Source: Cinnamomum chago (lineage: Eukaryota; Streptophyta; Magnoliopsida; Laurales; Lauraceae). From it: a stretch of DNA of 64,000 bases. Numbering within the stretch: the stretch's first letter is position 1; each line of letters starts with the position of its first letter. Below are positions 52,058 through 62,735 of this stretch, in pieces. The stretch is from NCBI GenBank assembly GCA_038049695.1, contig CP142457.1, forward strand, positions 56,044,501 through 56,108,500, written 5' to 3'. A program made the position numbers and the translations under genes. The notes under the pieces are model-generated. The model was given only the letters and a program-made list of their open reading frames with translations, did not search any database and was not told where the DNA came from.

Positions 52058-52298
52058 CAGGGGCAGAACTAGGGAAGGGCTGGCAGGGGCCATGGCCCTC
52101 CCTAAATTGCTAAAAAAAACCTTTGTTATTTAAAATCTAAAGCCATTTATGGAAATGCAACCCACCGCCCCCCAAACCAAACCCAAATTGCTAAAAAACC
52201 CTCTATATTAATTAAAATCTAAAGCCATTTTTGGAAATGGCCCCTCAGAATGCACCCCCCCCCCCCCCCACCAAAATTCTATATCCTGGCTGCCCCTG
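52058..52298. mobile_element. hAT-type MITE, 241 bp
   Basis: The termini CAGGGGCAG and CTGCCCCTG are perfect inverses. An 8-bp target duplication with one mismatch (ATTGGACC 52050-52057, ATTGTACC 52299-52306) matches hAT insertion. Inside, a roughly 100-bp unit is duplicated (AAATTGCTAAAAAA, AAATCTAAAGCCATTT) and a C-run lies at 52256-52269. It lies about 290 bp beyond the ATXR6-type stop codon. Confidence 0.8.
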
Positions 52299-52587
52299 AT
52301 TGTACCAGTCCTCTAAATGTATGAACGCCAAGATGCTCTTCATGTCTTGAGTGGTGATGCTATGTTTGTACATGTAAAACAGATATTCTTTAATTAATAA
52401 TTTGAATTGATTGCCCTACATCCATTCTACCAATTGGTGAGAATGCACCTATTACACTGTTATAATTGAAACAGTTTGATACAACAAAATTTCCTCCAGA
52501 AACACAAGAACATATTTTATCTGAAGACTCCATTTTCTTCCATGACTCTGGAAGTGGATGATGACTGATGAAAGGGAAAGATAAGAG

Positions 52588-55079
52588 TCACACAAAATGT
52601 TGGGTTGGGTATTCCTTCTCATATCCATTGTAGTCATAATACAATCTCTCTCCCTTTGATATATCTCGGATGGCAATAAGTAGAACCCGACACTCACCAC
52701 CGACGTTGAATCTCACACATTTCAAGTTCTGCTTCTTCTTCCCATCCCTGTTCAAATAAAACAAGGGTTTAGCTCAAGTGCAATGAACAAGCCTTCTCTC
52801 ATTTCTTCCGGAAGGCAAATGACATTGATATAATTCATATTTAATTATTGTTTGTCATTTGGTGCCTTAAGGCAGTCTAGGTTTCATTGATTGTATCACA
52901 GCACCCATTTTATCTGGCTGCTAGCACTATAACTTAAAGCAGCCTGGAATGCAGCTGGCTATACTTTATAAGTAGAACTGATATAGGGTAGTTCAATGGC
53001 GGACCCAAGATTTTTGTATAGGTGGCACGGTATATGGTCAAGTGAAGAAGTTAAATAATAAAATCAAATTTTTTAAGAGCTCATTTAAGGCTAGAACTTG
53101 TGTCCGCCCCTAGGGTAGTTGAGAGAGCATTTTCCTTCGCACGGAAAATGGCAACACCATTGATCAGGAACATTCAGCATACCACTTTTCCACCTTAACC
53201 ACTCCTAGACTAATATCCAGAATATTTCAGGTCCTACTTAGAAGCATAGCAGATATTACTTACATTACAAGGGATATTCACACACTTAAACTAGACTGTC
53301 TACAAAGTTGGATAAGAAATGTATAATCAATAACCACAAGACTCATATTGATGTAGGAAAATTAACCCACTTACGGTGTATGATTGTTGATGCCATTAAT
53401 GAAACGGGCAATGTTGCCTCGCTTATCAGGGCAGATAACTAGGCTATGCGAAGGATGCTTTGCGGATAACAGAGTCATCATGCTATCACCATCATCCTCC
53501 TCACGATTCTTCAAGTAATCAACATCACCAGTATACTCTGTAATAATTGTTAAGTCTTTAATGAATCTATCTGCCTGTACAGTGAACCTGTTTCATGAAA
53601 TAGACTACAAAATTCAATTCCAGCATAAAGGTATTAAACTAAAATGATCAACCAATTTTCCCTAAAATTTGAACTTAAAAGTACCACAGAAAGAAATTGA
53701 ATTGACCCACTTACCCTTCGCATGGATCAAAAACAACCAGAAGAGGCGGCCATTCGCCTCTTTCCATCATGCTCTTGCAGGTGTTTAAGGTTTCAGTGTC
53801 TTCCCTTGATAATACCTGAATCACCAAATACCCAAATGAGGCTGATTCTAATGAGTGAACGTTTTTTTTTTATATATATTTGGGGTTTTCACTCATGAGA
53901 CAGAAAATGAATTAAGCAGATCCTAAAACTTATTCTTCTGGCCTAACAAGAGAAATTTCCACAAACATCTTACAGTATTCACCGTTGTACTACTTTTCAA
54001 ACACCAGGCGATTACCATGTACACCATTAACAAGAAGCAGTAGGTCCACACATATTATCAATCAAAACTGTTAAAGGGTTAGGCATTATGATGCAACTTT
54101 AAACTATGAGGACCCTAATCACAATATAAAGAGGCTAGAATGCAATTCATTCCATGCTTTCAAGTTTTATACTTTCTTCAAACAAATGGTTGTATTGTTT
54201 TGCATAGAGGCATTTTCCCCATTGCCTGTGCTTCTAAAGCAGTTCCAATCACATGTAAACATGACCCAACAGTAAGCTTTGGGTTCTTTTCTCCTTTACC
54301 TGCATCCCCTCTCGCTCCTGGAATGCGCGATTCGCAGACCTGGGAGCCATGCCTGGCATGTAGGTAAGCTCATTGCTGAACTCAGTTCCTGTGTCCATTA
54401 AAGCGGTAGCCAGAGAAGCCATTTGCTCCAATCTCCTCTCTGGATCCTCAGTTGGATTGAACGCCAGCAGTTTCCTCTTCTTCTTCGATACCACTATGCT
54501 CCCAGATCGTTTTCGCTTCTTCCTAGCATCTGAAAAGAAAAAAAAAATCAAACCCAATAGATCGAATCCAGCTGAAAGCAATATGAAAGCAGATATTTCT
54601 CTCACCACAAAACGGCTTCTGGGGATAGTTAGGCGACCGTTGGATTCGGAAGAAATCAACTATCTTAGTCTGAATCAGTGGAAATCCTGCAGTAAAAAGA
54701 AAACCCACCAGTGAAATCAATAGATTCACGATTCCAGTGAGATATACTAAAACTGCGAAGAAATCTAAATAAACCAATGAATGGGAGGGGGAACAATACG
54801 TTTGGGTTTCTTCTGGTTGGAGCAGGAAGGGCAAAACCAGAGGCCTTTGGGGACGCAGGCGAGGATCGGTCGAAGACAGAAGAGATGAAACCCACGATCG
54901 CATTTGTCGCAGAGGAGGAGCTCTTCGGGTACTTCCCCAGACCCGCATTCTTCGCAGCAGGCGTCGATGTAGTCTCCATGGCCTCCTTGGGTCTTTGTTG
55001 TTGCAGATGAAGAGAGAGAAGAGGGCTTTGGAGCTTGGGTTCTTCTGCGAAAGGTGGATTTGACGGTTGTTGGAGCCAT
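52588..55079 (-). CDS. ATXR6: ATXR6-type histone H3K27 monomethyltransferase
   Basis: Six exons join in frame on the minus strand: 55079-54800, 54686-54606, 54529-54300, 53815-53715, 53587-53375, 52747-52588, all GT-AG, giving 354 residues, close to Arabidopsis ATXR6. A PHD finger (residues about 41-88) has the full C4HC3 set: Cys42, 45, 57, 60, His65, Cys68, 83, 86. QTKIVDFF at 99-106 is a PCNA-interacting (PIP) box. The SET domain occupies the C-terminal part, with RFINGINNH (292-300), GECRVLL, and YYDYNG (338-343), and ends EYPTQHFV as in ATXR5/6. Known family role: monomethylation of H3K27 on replication-dependent H3.1 in the nucleus, keeping heterochromatin silent and preventing over-replication. 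It lacks an obvious organelle-targeting start, favouring ATXR6 over ATXR5. A hAT MITE lies in intron 5. All key residues that I can check are present. Confidence 0.95.
52994..53112. mobile_element. hAT-type MITE in intron 5 of the ATXR6-type gene, 119 bp
   Basis: The ends CAATGGCGGACCCAAG and (inverse of right) TAGGGGCGGACACAAG form an imperfect inverted repeat. The 8-bp target duplication GGGTAGTT is perfect (52986-52993, 53113-53120). Its left end matches the 3' terminus of the hAT relic at 7035 at about 20 of 23 positions, so both belong to one family. Confidence 0.85.
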
Positions 55080-55230
55080 GAGATAGAGAGAGAGAGAGAG
55101 AGAGGGGAAGAAGAAGACGAGAGCAAGATGGGAAGAGATTTAAATAGATGGAGGGTGTTTTAGGGTTTTTCGTTTCATTTCTTTTCGCGCGCTGATTTTG
55201 TTTCGCGGGAAGGGAGATTTGGCGCCAAGG
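55080..55230 (-). promoter_or_regulatory. S-phase-type promoter of the ATXR6-like gene
   Basis: A CT/GA tract (55083-55104) lies in the leader. Farther up are a telo-box (AAACCCTAA on the gene strand, 55160-55168), TTTCGCGC (55183-55190) and TTTGGCGC (55218-55225), both fitting the E2F consensus TTTSSCGC, plus a near-match (CTTCCCGC on the gene strand, about 55205-55212). E2F sites with telo-boxes are typical of plant S-phase genes, fitting ATXR6's known role with PCNA. Confidence 0.7.
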
Positions 55231-55913
55231 GTTTTTTTCTGTGGATCGAGGAGTCCGAGTTCACTTGCGTTGAAAATTGGACGGCTTTGATCATGGCAAA
55301 TGTTTTGGTTTTGAAAAGTGGGCCATCTAAAGAAAGCTCCGTTTTTCTTGTCCCCACACGTTGGAAAATGTGAAGACTCTGTTGGGTACAATTCCCGAAT
55401 GTCAATTGGTGGACCTTGTGGTGGAGCCCAACTAGATGCAGAGTAACTAGGATGACACGACGGAGTCTGACTCATCAATAGCAATTGTTACATCTTCACT
55501 GTAAATGAATTAATCATGGTCCATCGTGTCATTAAAAAAATTCACTTAGAAATCTCTCAAATCTCTCGTTCGAATCAAAGTTTAGGAAACTTTAAATTGC
55601 ATTAATTTTTTTATGATATGATAGATCTTGATTAGTCCACTCGCAATAAAAAGGAAAAAAAATTATAACAAAGACAATAAGTAACCCGAATAGATATGAA
55701 AATAGACCTCCAAATACTAGGATCTTAAAGAACCATTTCCTTCCCACAATATTTATTAATAAATTGTATATGTACTATAAACATGTGCCTCAGCCTAGCC
55801 CTCTATTTAGGTCCAAGTCCTCTTTCAATCATTTGGGTTAGTACAAATTATATAGTCAACTAGCAGGCTTCCAAGGGACACATGGCATGAGATTCACTTT
55901 GGAATTGTAATTA
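55231..55913. other. Intergenic, nothing recognised
   Basis: AT-rich sequence upstream of the ATXR6-type gene without a clear element or gene. Confidence 0.5.
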
Positions 55914-56876
55914 GGGTCAGTTTGGCATCCTTCTCCTCGTGTTTCCAATTTTATGCTTAAATCATGCTGTATTGAGGTGGGGTTGTACCAAGACTATATG
56001 TGCATAACCTGTTTGGGAACATCATATTAAATTATTTTACAAAGAATTTGTTGCACGAAATTTATTTGATAGTATTATAAAAGTTTTGTTCTGAGGAGTA
56101 AACATAAGATTTATAATATGGGGCCTATCTTTTATTGTTTGCGGAACTCTATTATTATCACACATGTGATCCACCTGTATAAATAACAATGTGGGAACCC
56201 ACATTTAAAAATTAGAATATGGGACCCACGTTCATTGGATTTAGAGCGTGGGTCCACCCTTTGTGGTGGTGACCATGTGACCCACATTTATGAATGACAA
56301 TGTGGAGCCACATTTTTTTGTGATTGTAGATACAAGACTCACCTTTAAAAATTATAATATGGTGCCCCACCTTTAGAAATTAGAACGTGCGGGCAGTGTA
56401 TTCATATAATTTACAATGTGGGGCCACCTTTCATAAGAATTATACTGTGGAGCTATCTTTTTTGTTAATTGTGAACACGGGACCCACCTTTAGAAAATTA
56501 CAATGTTGTACCCATCTTTAAAAATCCGAACATGGGCCAAATTCCTAGGATTTATAATGTGGTCCCACCATTATAATTTTATAATATGTGTCCACCTTTT
56601 TTTAGTATAATCATGTGACCCACTTTTAGGATGAACGAGAGGATATGGAGTTTTTAAATGGCATAGTAAGAGATAAATAAGAATCAACTATGCCAGCAAG
56701 TTGTTTTTAAAAAACTAAAAAAAAAATTTCGTTTCAACTTTCTTAAGATTTTGAGGTTCCTTTCCTATAAGATCAAAATTTGAAACGGTGATTTACACAT
56801 ATCATTTTCCACAACCTTATCTCGTGGGAACACAGGAACATCCTAAATTCCTAATGGTACAATACCAAACACACCC
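55914..56876. mobile_element. MITE-like element with an array of GTGGGNCCCAC-type units, 963 bp
   Basis: The left end GGGTCAGTTTGGCAT and the inverse of the right end, GGGTGTGTTTGGTAT, are related inverted repeats. A 3-bp duplication is not evident. About 56120-56630 contains roughly a dozen units built on (A)TGTGGGACCCACCTTT and AAAATTATAAT spacers with a period near 35-45 bp, as in the element at 30308. Confidence 0.55.
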
Positions 56877-57480
56877 AACGTCTCCTTGATTTCCAAATTC
56901 TAAAAGCTTCCATGTCTTCTCTCCATTTATCATTATCCATTCCCTACTATTCCTTCTTAAAATATAAATATGACACTAACTTTTCTTCGGACCATCCATT
57001 AACTTTTCTTTGGCGTTTGGATCCTCCCTAAAATCATTTTCATCTCAACAAAGTTGGTTCAACTTTGATAGTGGGCCCTATACATTGATGACAAAGGGAA
57101 GAGATCAAGTTGACTATGATCTCATAGGTAGAACCACGTTTAACCAATTTAGATTTAATGGGTGGCAACCCCCAATTTCCTAAAAATGGAGTCCTATATT
57201 TTAAAATCATTTTCATTTCACCCCCACAGATTATTAAACCAGCAAGAAAAGAAAAAAGATTAACGTCATTTGATTTTGCTAGGGGGGCATACATACAAAC
57301 TGATGAAAAAAGATAGAGACCAAGTTAGCTATGATCCCATCAGTAGGCCCACAAAATAAATAGGAGAAGTGTGATCTATTAATCATGCAGAGAATATAAT
57401 AGATGGGCCATTAAGTATTATTTAGTCCCTATTAATTAACATTATACCATCAAATTTATTCGGGAGAAGTATGCATTGCA

Positions 57481-57628
57481 ACTTTTCCTCCACTCTAAAA
57501 GGAGGAAAAGTGGTATTTCTTAATGAAGAGACAGGCAAGCAACGTAAAATTGATCTTGCAACTTTTTCTCCACTCTAAAGGGAACAAAAGTGGTTTTTTA
57601 AAATTAAGGCTTACTTAGGCCATATACT

Positions 57629-57661
<33 letters not shown>

Positions 57662-58048
57662 ATAACGTAGGGTTCCTAGCCCTTTGGGCCAGAATAATCC
57701 CTACGGGCCCAGGAGAGAAAGCCGGGTAAAATTCCCCTGTGGCCCTAGTGTGGTAGAGCAGTTTCGAACCCACAACCTCCGGGTGCAAACCGTAGTCCTA
57801 GGCCAACTGAGCTACCCCTTAGGGTTACTTAGGCCATATACGGAAGTGGTATAGTTGATATTGCAACTTTTCCTCCACTATTGAAGAGAGGAAAAGTGGT
57901 TTTTTGGGTAGGTCTGCTTACGACTAGATACTAGGTAGTAGGATTGAATGAAAAGTGGTTTTTTTAATTGTAGGCTTACTTAGGCAGATACGGAAGTGGT
58001 ATAGTTGATATTGCAACTTTTCCTCCACTATTGAAGAGAGGAAAAGTG
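57481..58048. repeat. Hairpin-motif array, left part
   Basis: Copies of an 11-bp inverted repeat (ACTTTTCCTCC ... GGAGGAAAAGT, loop about 9 bp) occur at 57481-57511 (perfect arms), 57561-57591 (decayed), 57866-57898 and 58016-58048. The last two sit in a tandem duplication with a period of about 151 bp (57825-57946 and 57976-58096) that shares CGGAAGTGGTATAGTTG and TGCTTACGACTAGATACTAG. Confidence 0.75.
57628..57824 (-). mobile_element. tRNA-related SINE (Au-like), copy 2
   Basis: On the minus strand, an A box GGTAGCTCAGTTGG (57803-57816) and a B box GGGTTCGAAACTG (57759-57771) precede a tail of about 30 A. A perfect 17-bp target duplication (TTACTTAGGCCATATAC, 57611-57627 and 57825-57841) shows that it inserted into the hairpin array. 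Promoter boxes are well preserved, suggesting a young copy. Confidence 0.92.
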
Positions 58049-58096
58049 GTTTTTTGGGTAGGTCTGCTTACGACTAGATACTAGGTGGTAGGATTG

Positions 58097-59099
58097 GGGG
58101 CCGTTTGGCAAGTCTTAATCTTGCCTCCATTTGTCTTAAAAATGTTTGAAATAGAGGTTTTGAGAAATAAGATTGTTTGGATGGTGCAATCAAAATGTCT
58201 ATATGAAGCAAATAGTAGACAATATATGTCTATATGGAAAGGGCCTTGAAACACAGCTTTTTGGGACAAACAAAATATGAATAAAGGGGACATACACATG
58301 CTAGGTGCTAAACTATGCCTTGCTGCCTTTTCCTTTTGTTTTTAAATTTTGGGGAACAAAATCAAAATCCAAACCATTGGGTGTCTTCAAAAGCCCACTA
58401 ATGGCTATGGGCCTAAATTTTAAGTCGTTGATCATTCACCAATCCCAAGATATATGTAGAAAAACGTGGACCCTTAGATCCAATTTGCTGAGATTTTTGG
58501 ACCCCAAGATCAAAATCTGAACCATTGGTTCTCTTCACAAGCTTATTAATTGTTATACTATTAAAATTCAGTTCTTAATTCCATGCAAATCTTGAGGAAA
58601 TGGAGAAAAACTTTGGACCGTTGATGAATGTAAGCATAAACTAATTGGGTTTTCACATTAGAAAACCTAGTTTGGTTTTTTCTAATTATCTTCAGTTGTG
58701 TTTCTCCTACTATCAATCTGAGTCATATAATCTCTTTGGAACCCAAAACACGACCAATGCATCAAATTTCAACCGTTGATCATTTGTGGATCTCAAGTTA
58801 TATGTGATTAAAAGTGGACACTTGTATTTGATTTTTTGGAACTTGTGGGCCCCAATATCAAAATTGGGATCATTGATCGTCTTCACATGCTCAGTAACAT
58901 TTATGGTATCAACTTCCAATGCCTTATTCCTTGCATAGCTCTAGAAATTTAAGAAAAATTTCGGACCATGAGATTTTAAAATGTTTATTTCAAACGGTGA
59001 ATTGGTCTTGCCAAACCATCTAAAAGTAAAACGTCTATTCTATACGGATCTATTATCCACATATCTATATCATATAGATAAGATTTGCCAAACAATGCC
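58097..59099. mobile_element. Harbinger-like non-autonomous element, 1003 bp
   Basis: The ends GGGGCCGTTTGGCAAGTCTT and (inverse of right) GGCATTGTTTGGCAAATCTT are inverted repeats, flanked by TTG (58094-58096, 59100-59102). Inside are about three imperfect units of roughly 150-250 bp sharing words such as ATCAAAATC, ACCATTGG or GATCATT, GTCTTCAAAAGC and GTGGACNCTT. It split the hairpin array. No transposase is encoded. Confidence 0.7.
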
Positions 59100-59110
59100 T
59101 TGATCTTACA

Positions 59111-59417
59111 ACATTTCCTCCATTCTAAAAGGAGGATAAGTGATTTTTTCCCTTACTTACGCATGTGGTTTAGTTTATTATTGCAACTTTTCTTATACTC
59201 TGAAGGGAGGAAAAGTGCCAACCGTCCTATATACAAGTGGTTTTGCAACTTTTTCTCCATTCTAAATGGAGGAAAGTGGCCTTTTCGAGCAGGATGACTT
59301 ACCGCCATATAGGTATCGTCCACCATATACATTAGAGGTATACTTGATTTTGCAACTTTTTCGGTAGGTTTACCGCCATTTTATAAGTTCTCATCCCTTC
59401 AAAAGGGAGGAAAAGTT
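59111..59417. repeat. Hairpin-motif array, right part
   Basis: Further copies of the same hairpin occur at 59111-59141 (ATTTCCTCC/GGAGGATAAG), 59186-59216, 59248-59277 and a disrupted one at about 59355-59417. Spacing is 60-75 bp. Confidence 0.7.
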
Positions 59418-60169
59418 GTTAATCGGAGCTTGAATACAAAAATTCAATACTAAGGTATTTTGTTTTTCTGCAAGTTTTTTTGCAACTAAGAAATCTGAAA
59501 TTCAACCTCAAAAGTTCAACAAATTATTAACCCGAATAGTAAGTTACAATTTATTAATATTGATACATTTTATATTATACTATGATCACTTCTCAATTTA
59601 TAGATATCCAGTATACTTGTAATTTCATTAAAATAATTGCTCAATGTTGTTAATATGTTGTAATTGTATCGCTACGTTTGTTTCCTATTCAAAATTAATT
59701 TTACTGTGCATCTTTTGTTATTTGCATTTATTTTAATTAGTGTGTTATACGTGTATTCATGACTTATTTCGCTTATTTCACCTTGATATATAATGTATAG
59801 AAACAACATCTTTCCTTTAAATATTTATGTTTCAAATTTTACTTACATTTTTATTGAGTTGCTTTGAATAGAAGCAACGCAACTGAAGATCATTACTTAT
59901 AGGGAAAAGGGAATTTATTTTTTCTCATTTTTCTTTAGTTAAAGCTTTTTGGTTCTTTTTTCCTTTCTTTTTTAAATGGGAAGCCATGAGATCTAGAAGT
60001 TGTAATACTAACATTTATCTCACTTTCTCTTTTTTCTCGTTTTTCTTCTACAAACTCTTCCTTTTTGTTATCTCTCTAATTACGTGATTGAGATTTTGTA
60101 ATGGAGACAGGAGGAGGAGGAGCAATATCATATGAGGAATGGTTAGCCTTGCAGGATCCAATTCTCAAT

Positions 60170-60209
<40 letters not shown>
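59418..60209. other. AT-rich intergenic sequence with a TA microsatellite
   Basis: No gene seen. A (TA)n tract at about 60175-60208 borders the next MITE. A (GAG)n stretch lies near 60108-60122. Confidence 0.5.
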
Positions 60210-60212
<3 letters not shown>

Positions 60213-60585
60213 CAGCTCTCCTAAACTCAAAGTCAGGATAAGGTAAGCTCAGTGTGGTGGGGCTCACTTGGGGACCCATATGGGGATGGAGATGGGGGGA
60301 TTTCAATGACCCCTTAGGATCCTCCTCTCTACAAAAAATCAGGCACAGTCGTGATTTCTATCATCTCCATATGGGCTCAAAAGTTTAATGGTCAATAGCC
60401 CATTCGGTTTGATATATAGTCGAACAAACGGTCTAGTAAATTCGGATTTGACCGAAAGTTGGTGGATATATGCAATTTAGGGGGGTCATGTATTTCGTTC
60501 ATTTGGATGGACCAAATATGGGCCCTACAAGCATGATCTTACGAAATTTTCTCATAAGCTTGAGTTTAGGAGAGCATTGCTCCCT
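60210..60585. mobile_element. TA-flanked MITE-like element, about 375 bp
   Basis: A 16-bp perfect inverted repeat, GCTCTCCTAAACTCAA (60215-60230) and its inverse at 60560-60575, lies near the ends. TA microsatellite sequence lies on the left and CT/TA sequence on the right, so the exact ends and target duplication cannot be set. Confidence 0.65.
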
Positions 60586-61011
60586 CCCTCTCTCTCTCTA
60601 TATATATAGTGTCTTTAGTGGTATGTCCTTTGTTCTAATGATATAGGTATCTATGAGGTCTTTGATCCAGCAAGACTAACTTCCCCTGCGGCGCCCAATA
60701 AACCCACAAAAACGACAACCAAGTGTATGTGGAGTGGTTTTGAACAAGACATGGGAAGCAAGCCCATTTCTTATGTCACTCCAACTATTGAGAGAGTACC
60801 AATTTTTGTATTTGCAGTGAGTGATGCATTTTTTATGTTTCATATGTACACATATATATTCTTTTAAAAGCCATTACTTATATTTTTTAAGTGTTTTATT
60901 TTCTTATCTTATAGTTTGAATCTTTTAAGTATGTCATGCGTATTCAAATGATTTATCTAACTGTCGATGAGGAAGGATCGTAAGTGATAAATACGAGGAA
61001 TCCTACTCTAA
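60586..61011. other. Intergenic, nothing recognised
   Basis: AT-rich sequence between two MITEs with no gene. Confidence 0.5.
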
Positions 61012-61317
61012 GGGTCAGTTTGGTAACTCCACTAATATGGTCAAGTCAAATAAAGTTGATTTTGAAGAAATAATAAAATATAAATGAGTTATAATGGTAT
61101 TTTATTTTTAGTTGTTTGTTAAGGAAACTTTTTGACTTTTTGCATTAAAAAGTTGAGTTTTTTTGTATTTTAATAGATAAATGGTAGTTGTTTTTTGACT
61201 TTTTATATGAAAAAGATAGGGGAGTTTTGAATAAAATGCATTTGATGTAACATCTTGTCTGAAAAAATGGAGGCTTTACTTGACTTTGATTGTATTAGTA
61301 AAGTGCCAAACGGGACC
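61012..61317. mobile_element. Harbinger-like MITE, 306 bp
   Basis: The ends GGGTCAGTTTGGTAACTCC and (inverse of right) GGTCCCGTTTGGCACTTTAC, followed by shared ACTAATA, form an inverted repeat of about 30 bp. TAA flanks both sides (61009-61011, 61318-61320). Confidence 0.8.
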
Positions 61318-61663
61318 TAAAGGTTATAAAACCTGTCTCTCTTCCTGCACATGGAGGCCCACTTATCATATGATCGGGTTAATTCAGCGCAACTCGTTAA
61401 TTTTTGTCCGCATCACTACTTTATTTTTTACTTGAAGGAAGGAATTTCATTAGATAATAAAATTATTAACAACAAAGTGTGAGCTATTACACCACCACTG
61501 TTTATTCATTCATTTATAGCTTCATTGAAGTTGGAGGGAGATTTAAATGTGTTTTACTGTATCTATCACTTGTGTATTAATCCGTGTCTTTGAAAAAACC
61601 AAATACAAAACCTTTATTTTGGAAACGGTCGGTCCAATATGGTTCCAATAAAAAACCTTTCAG

Positions 61664-61837
61664 TTTTTTTTTTCCTCTATAAGAGGGTTTCAATCTTTTG
61701 GGCCGGACTAATCATTTCGGGCCTAGAGAAAAGTTAGATAAACACCCATGTGGCTCTAGTGTGGTAGTACAATTTTGAACCCACAACCTCCAGATGCAAA
61801 CCTAATTTTAGGACAACTGAGTTACCCCCGCGGTTAC
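61664..61837 (-). mobile_element. tRNA-related SINE (Au-like), copy 3, degraded
   Basis: Same family and orientation as the copies at 40952 and 57628, with a decayed B box (inverse of TTTTGAACCCACAAC) and A box region (inverse of GGACAACTGAGTTACC). The target duplication is not clear. It ends about 235 bp before the exonuclease ATG. Confidence 0.75.
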
Positions 61838-62073
61838 CTGAATCCATTCAGTTGATTGGCTATTGACCTATTGTTATGGTTAGGCCCCACACAAGATCAG
61901 TAGGCGCTTGAGGGTGATAGGATGTAGCAGTCAAATATCCCATTCCGGCTAAAATACGCCGTGTCGGATCCTCCGTAACCGACACACCCAAATCCAAACC
62001 GATACAAACTGGTTCCGTGCGTGCTATCCCCGAAACGTCTCTCTCTCTCTCTCTCTGCAAATGCCCATCAACC

Positions 62074-62520
62074 ATGTTGCAATCGAAGTCAAAATCAGAT
62101 TCGAATCCAAACGGGTTCAGTTCCAGTTTCGAAACCCATTGGGTTTCTCCGGCTGAATCGGACGACGGTCTCTCTCTTCTCCGATGGGCTCTCCACCACT
62201 CCTCCGTCGTCGGCTTAGACGCCGAATGGAAACCCGTTCGGTCCCCGAATCCGGTCTCTTCCTTCCCTCCCGTCTCCATCCTCCAAATCGCCTGCCGAGT
62301 CAGCGACCCCCAACTCAGTCCCGACTTGGCCGGCTCGGGAAAGGGTTCCCTCGTCTTCCTTCTCGACCTGCAATCGATCCCTCTCCCTTCCATTTGGGAG
62401 ATGCTTAGGGACATGTTCGTCTCTCCCAATGTGTTGAAGCTTGGATTCAAGTTCAAGCAGGATCTGATCTACTTGTCCTCCACTTTCCGATCCAACGGCT
62501 GCGATTTGGGCTTAGAAAAG
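62074..62520 (+). CDS. DEDD 3'-5' exonuclease (EXD2/Mut7-like), first coding exon only
   Basis: The exon encodes 149 residues from ATG 62074 (context ACCATGT) and ends at a donor GAAAAG|GTATTG in phase 0. GLDAEWKP (Asp49, Glu51) is Exo motif I, followed by SILQIACR and VFLLDLQ. VLKLGFKFKQDL (Asp130) is Exo motif II. These are the RNase D-like DEDD nuclease hallmarks; motif III would lie in later exons. No downstream exon can be found before 64000, where retrotransposon-like sequence begins, so the gene is incomplete here. Whether it continues beyond the window or was broken by the insertion cannot be told. Substrate is unknown. Confidence 0.85.
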
Positions 62521-62735
62521 GTATTGTTCGTCCTCACCATCTCCAACTCCTTCGACCCTACTTGCTCTCTTTTTGGCTTTTCGTCCAATTTCACTTGAAA
62601 AATCCGAGCACCCATTTCTGATTTTGTGGCATTTCTTTTGAAATTTGGGAATTTGAGAAGACCCATCTCAGGAATTATATGTAGCTTTTGTTCTAAATCA
62701 GGCAATTTAAAACTTTGGCGATTACTCTCTGATGA
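62521..62735 (+). other. Start of intron 1 of the exonuclease gene
   Basis: T-rich sequence after the donor site. An open frame reading across the splice site loses similarity to exonucleases immediately, supporting the intron call. Confidence 0.6.

Noticed and set aside
57740-57824. tRNA gene suggested by GGTAGCTCAGTTGG and GGTTCGAAACTG
   Set aside because: The sequence cannot fold as a complete tRNA; it is the head of a SINE with a target duplication and A-tail.
62521-62598. Extension of the exonuclease frame to the stop near 62598
   Set aside because: A donor site occurs exactly where family similarity ends; the rest looks like intron.
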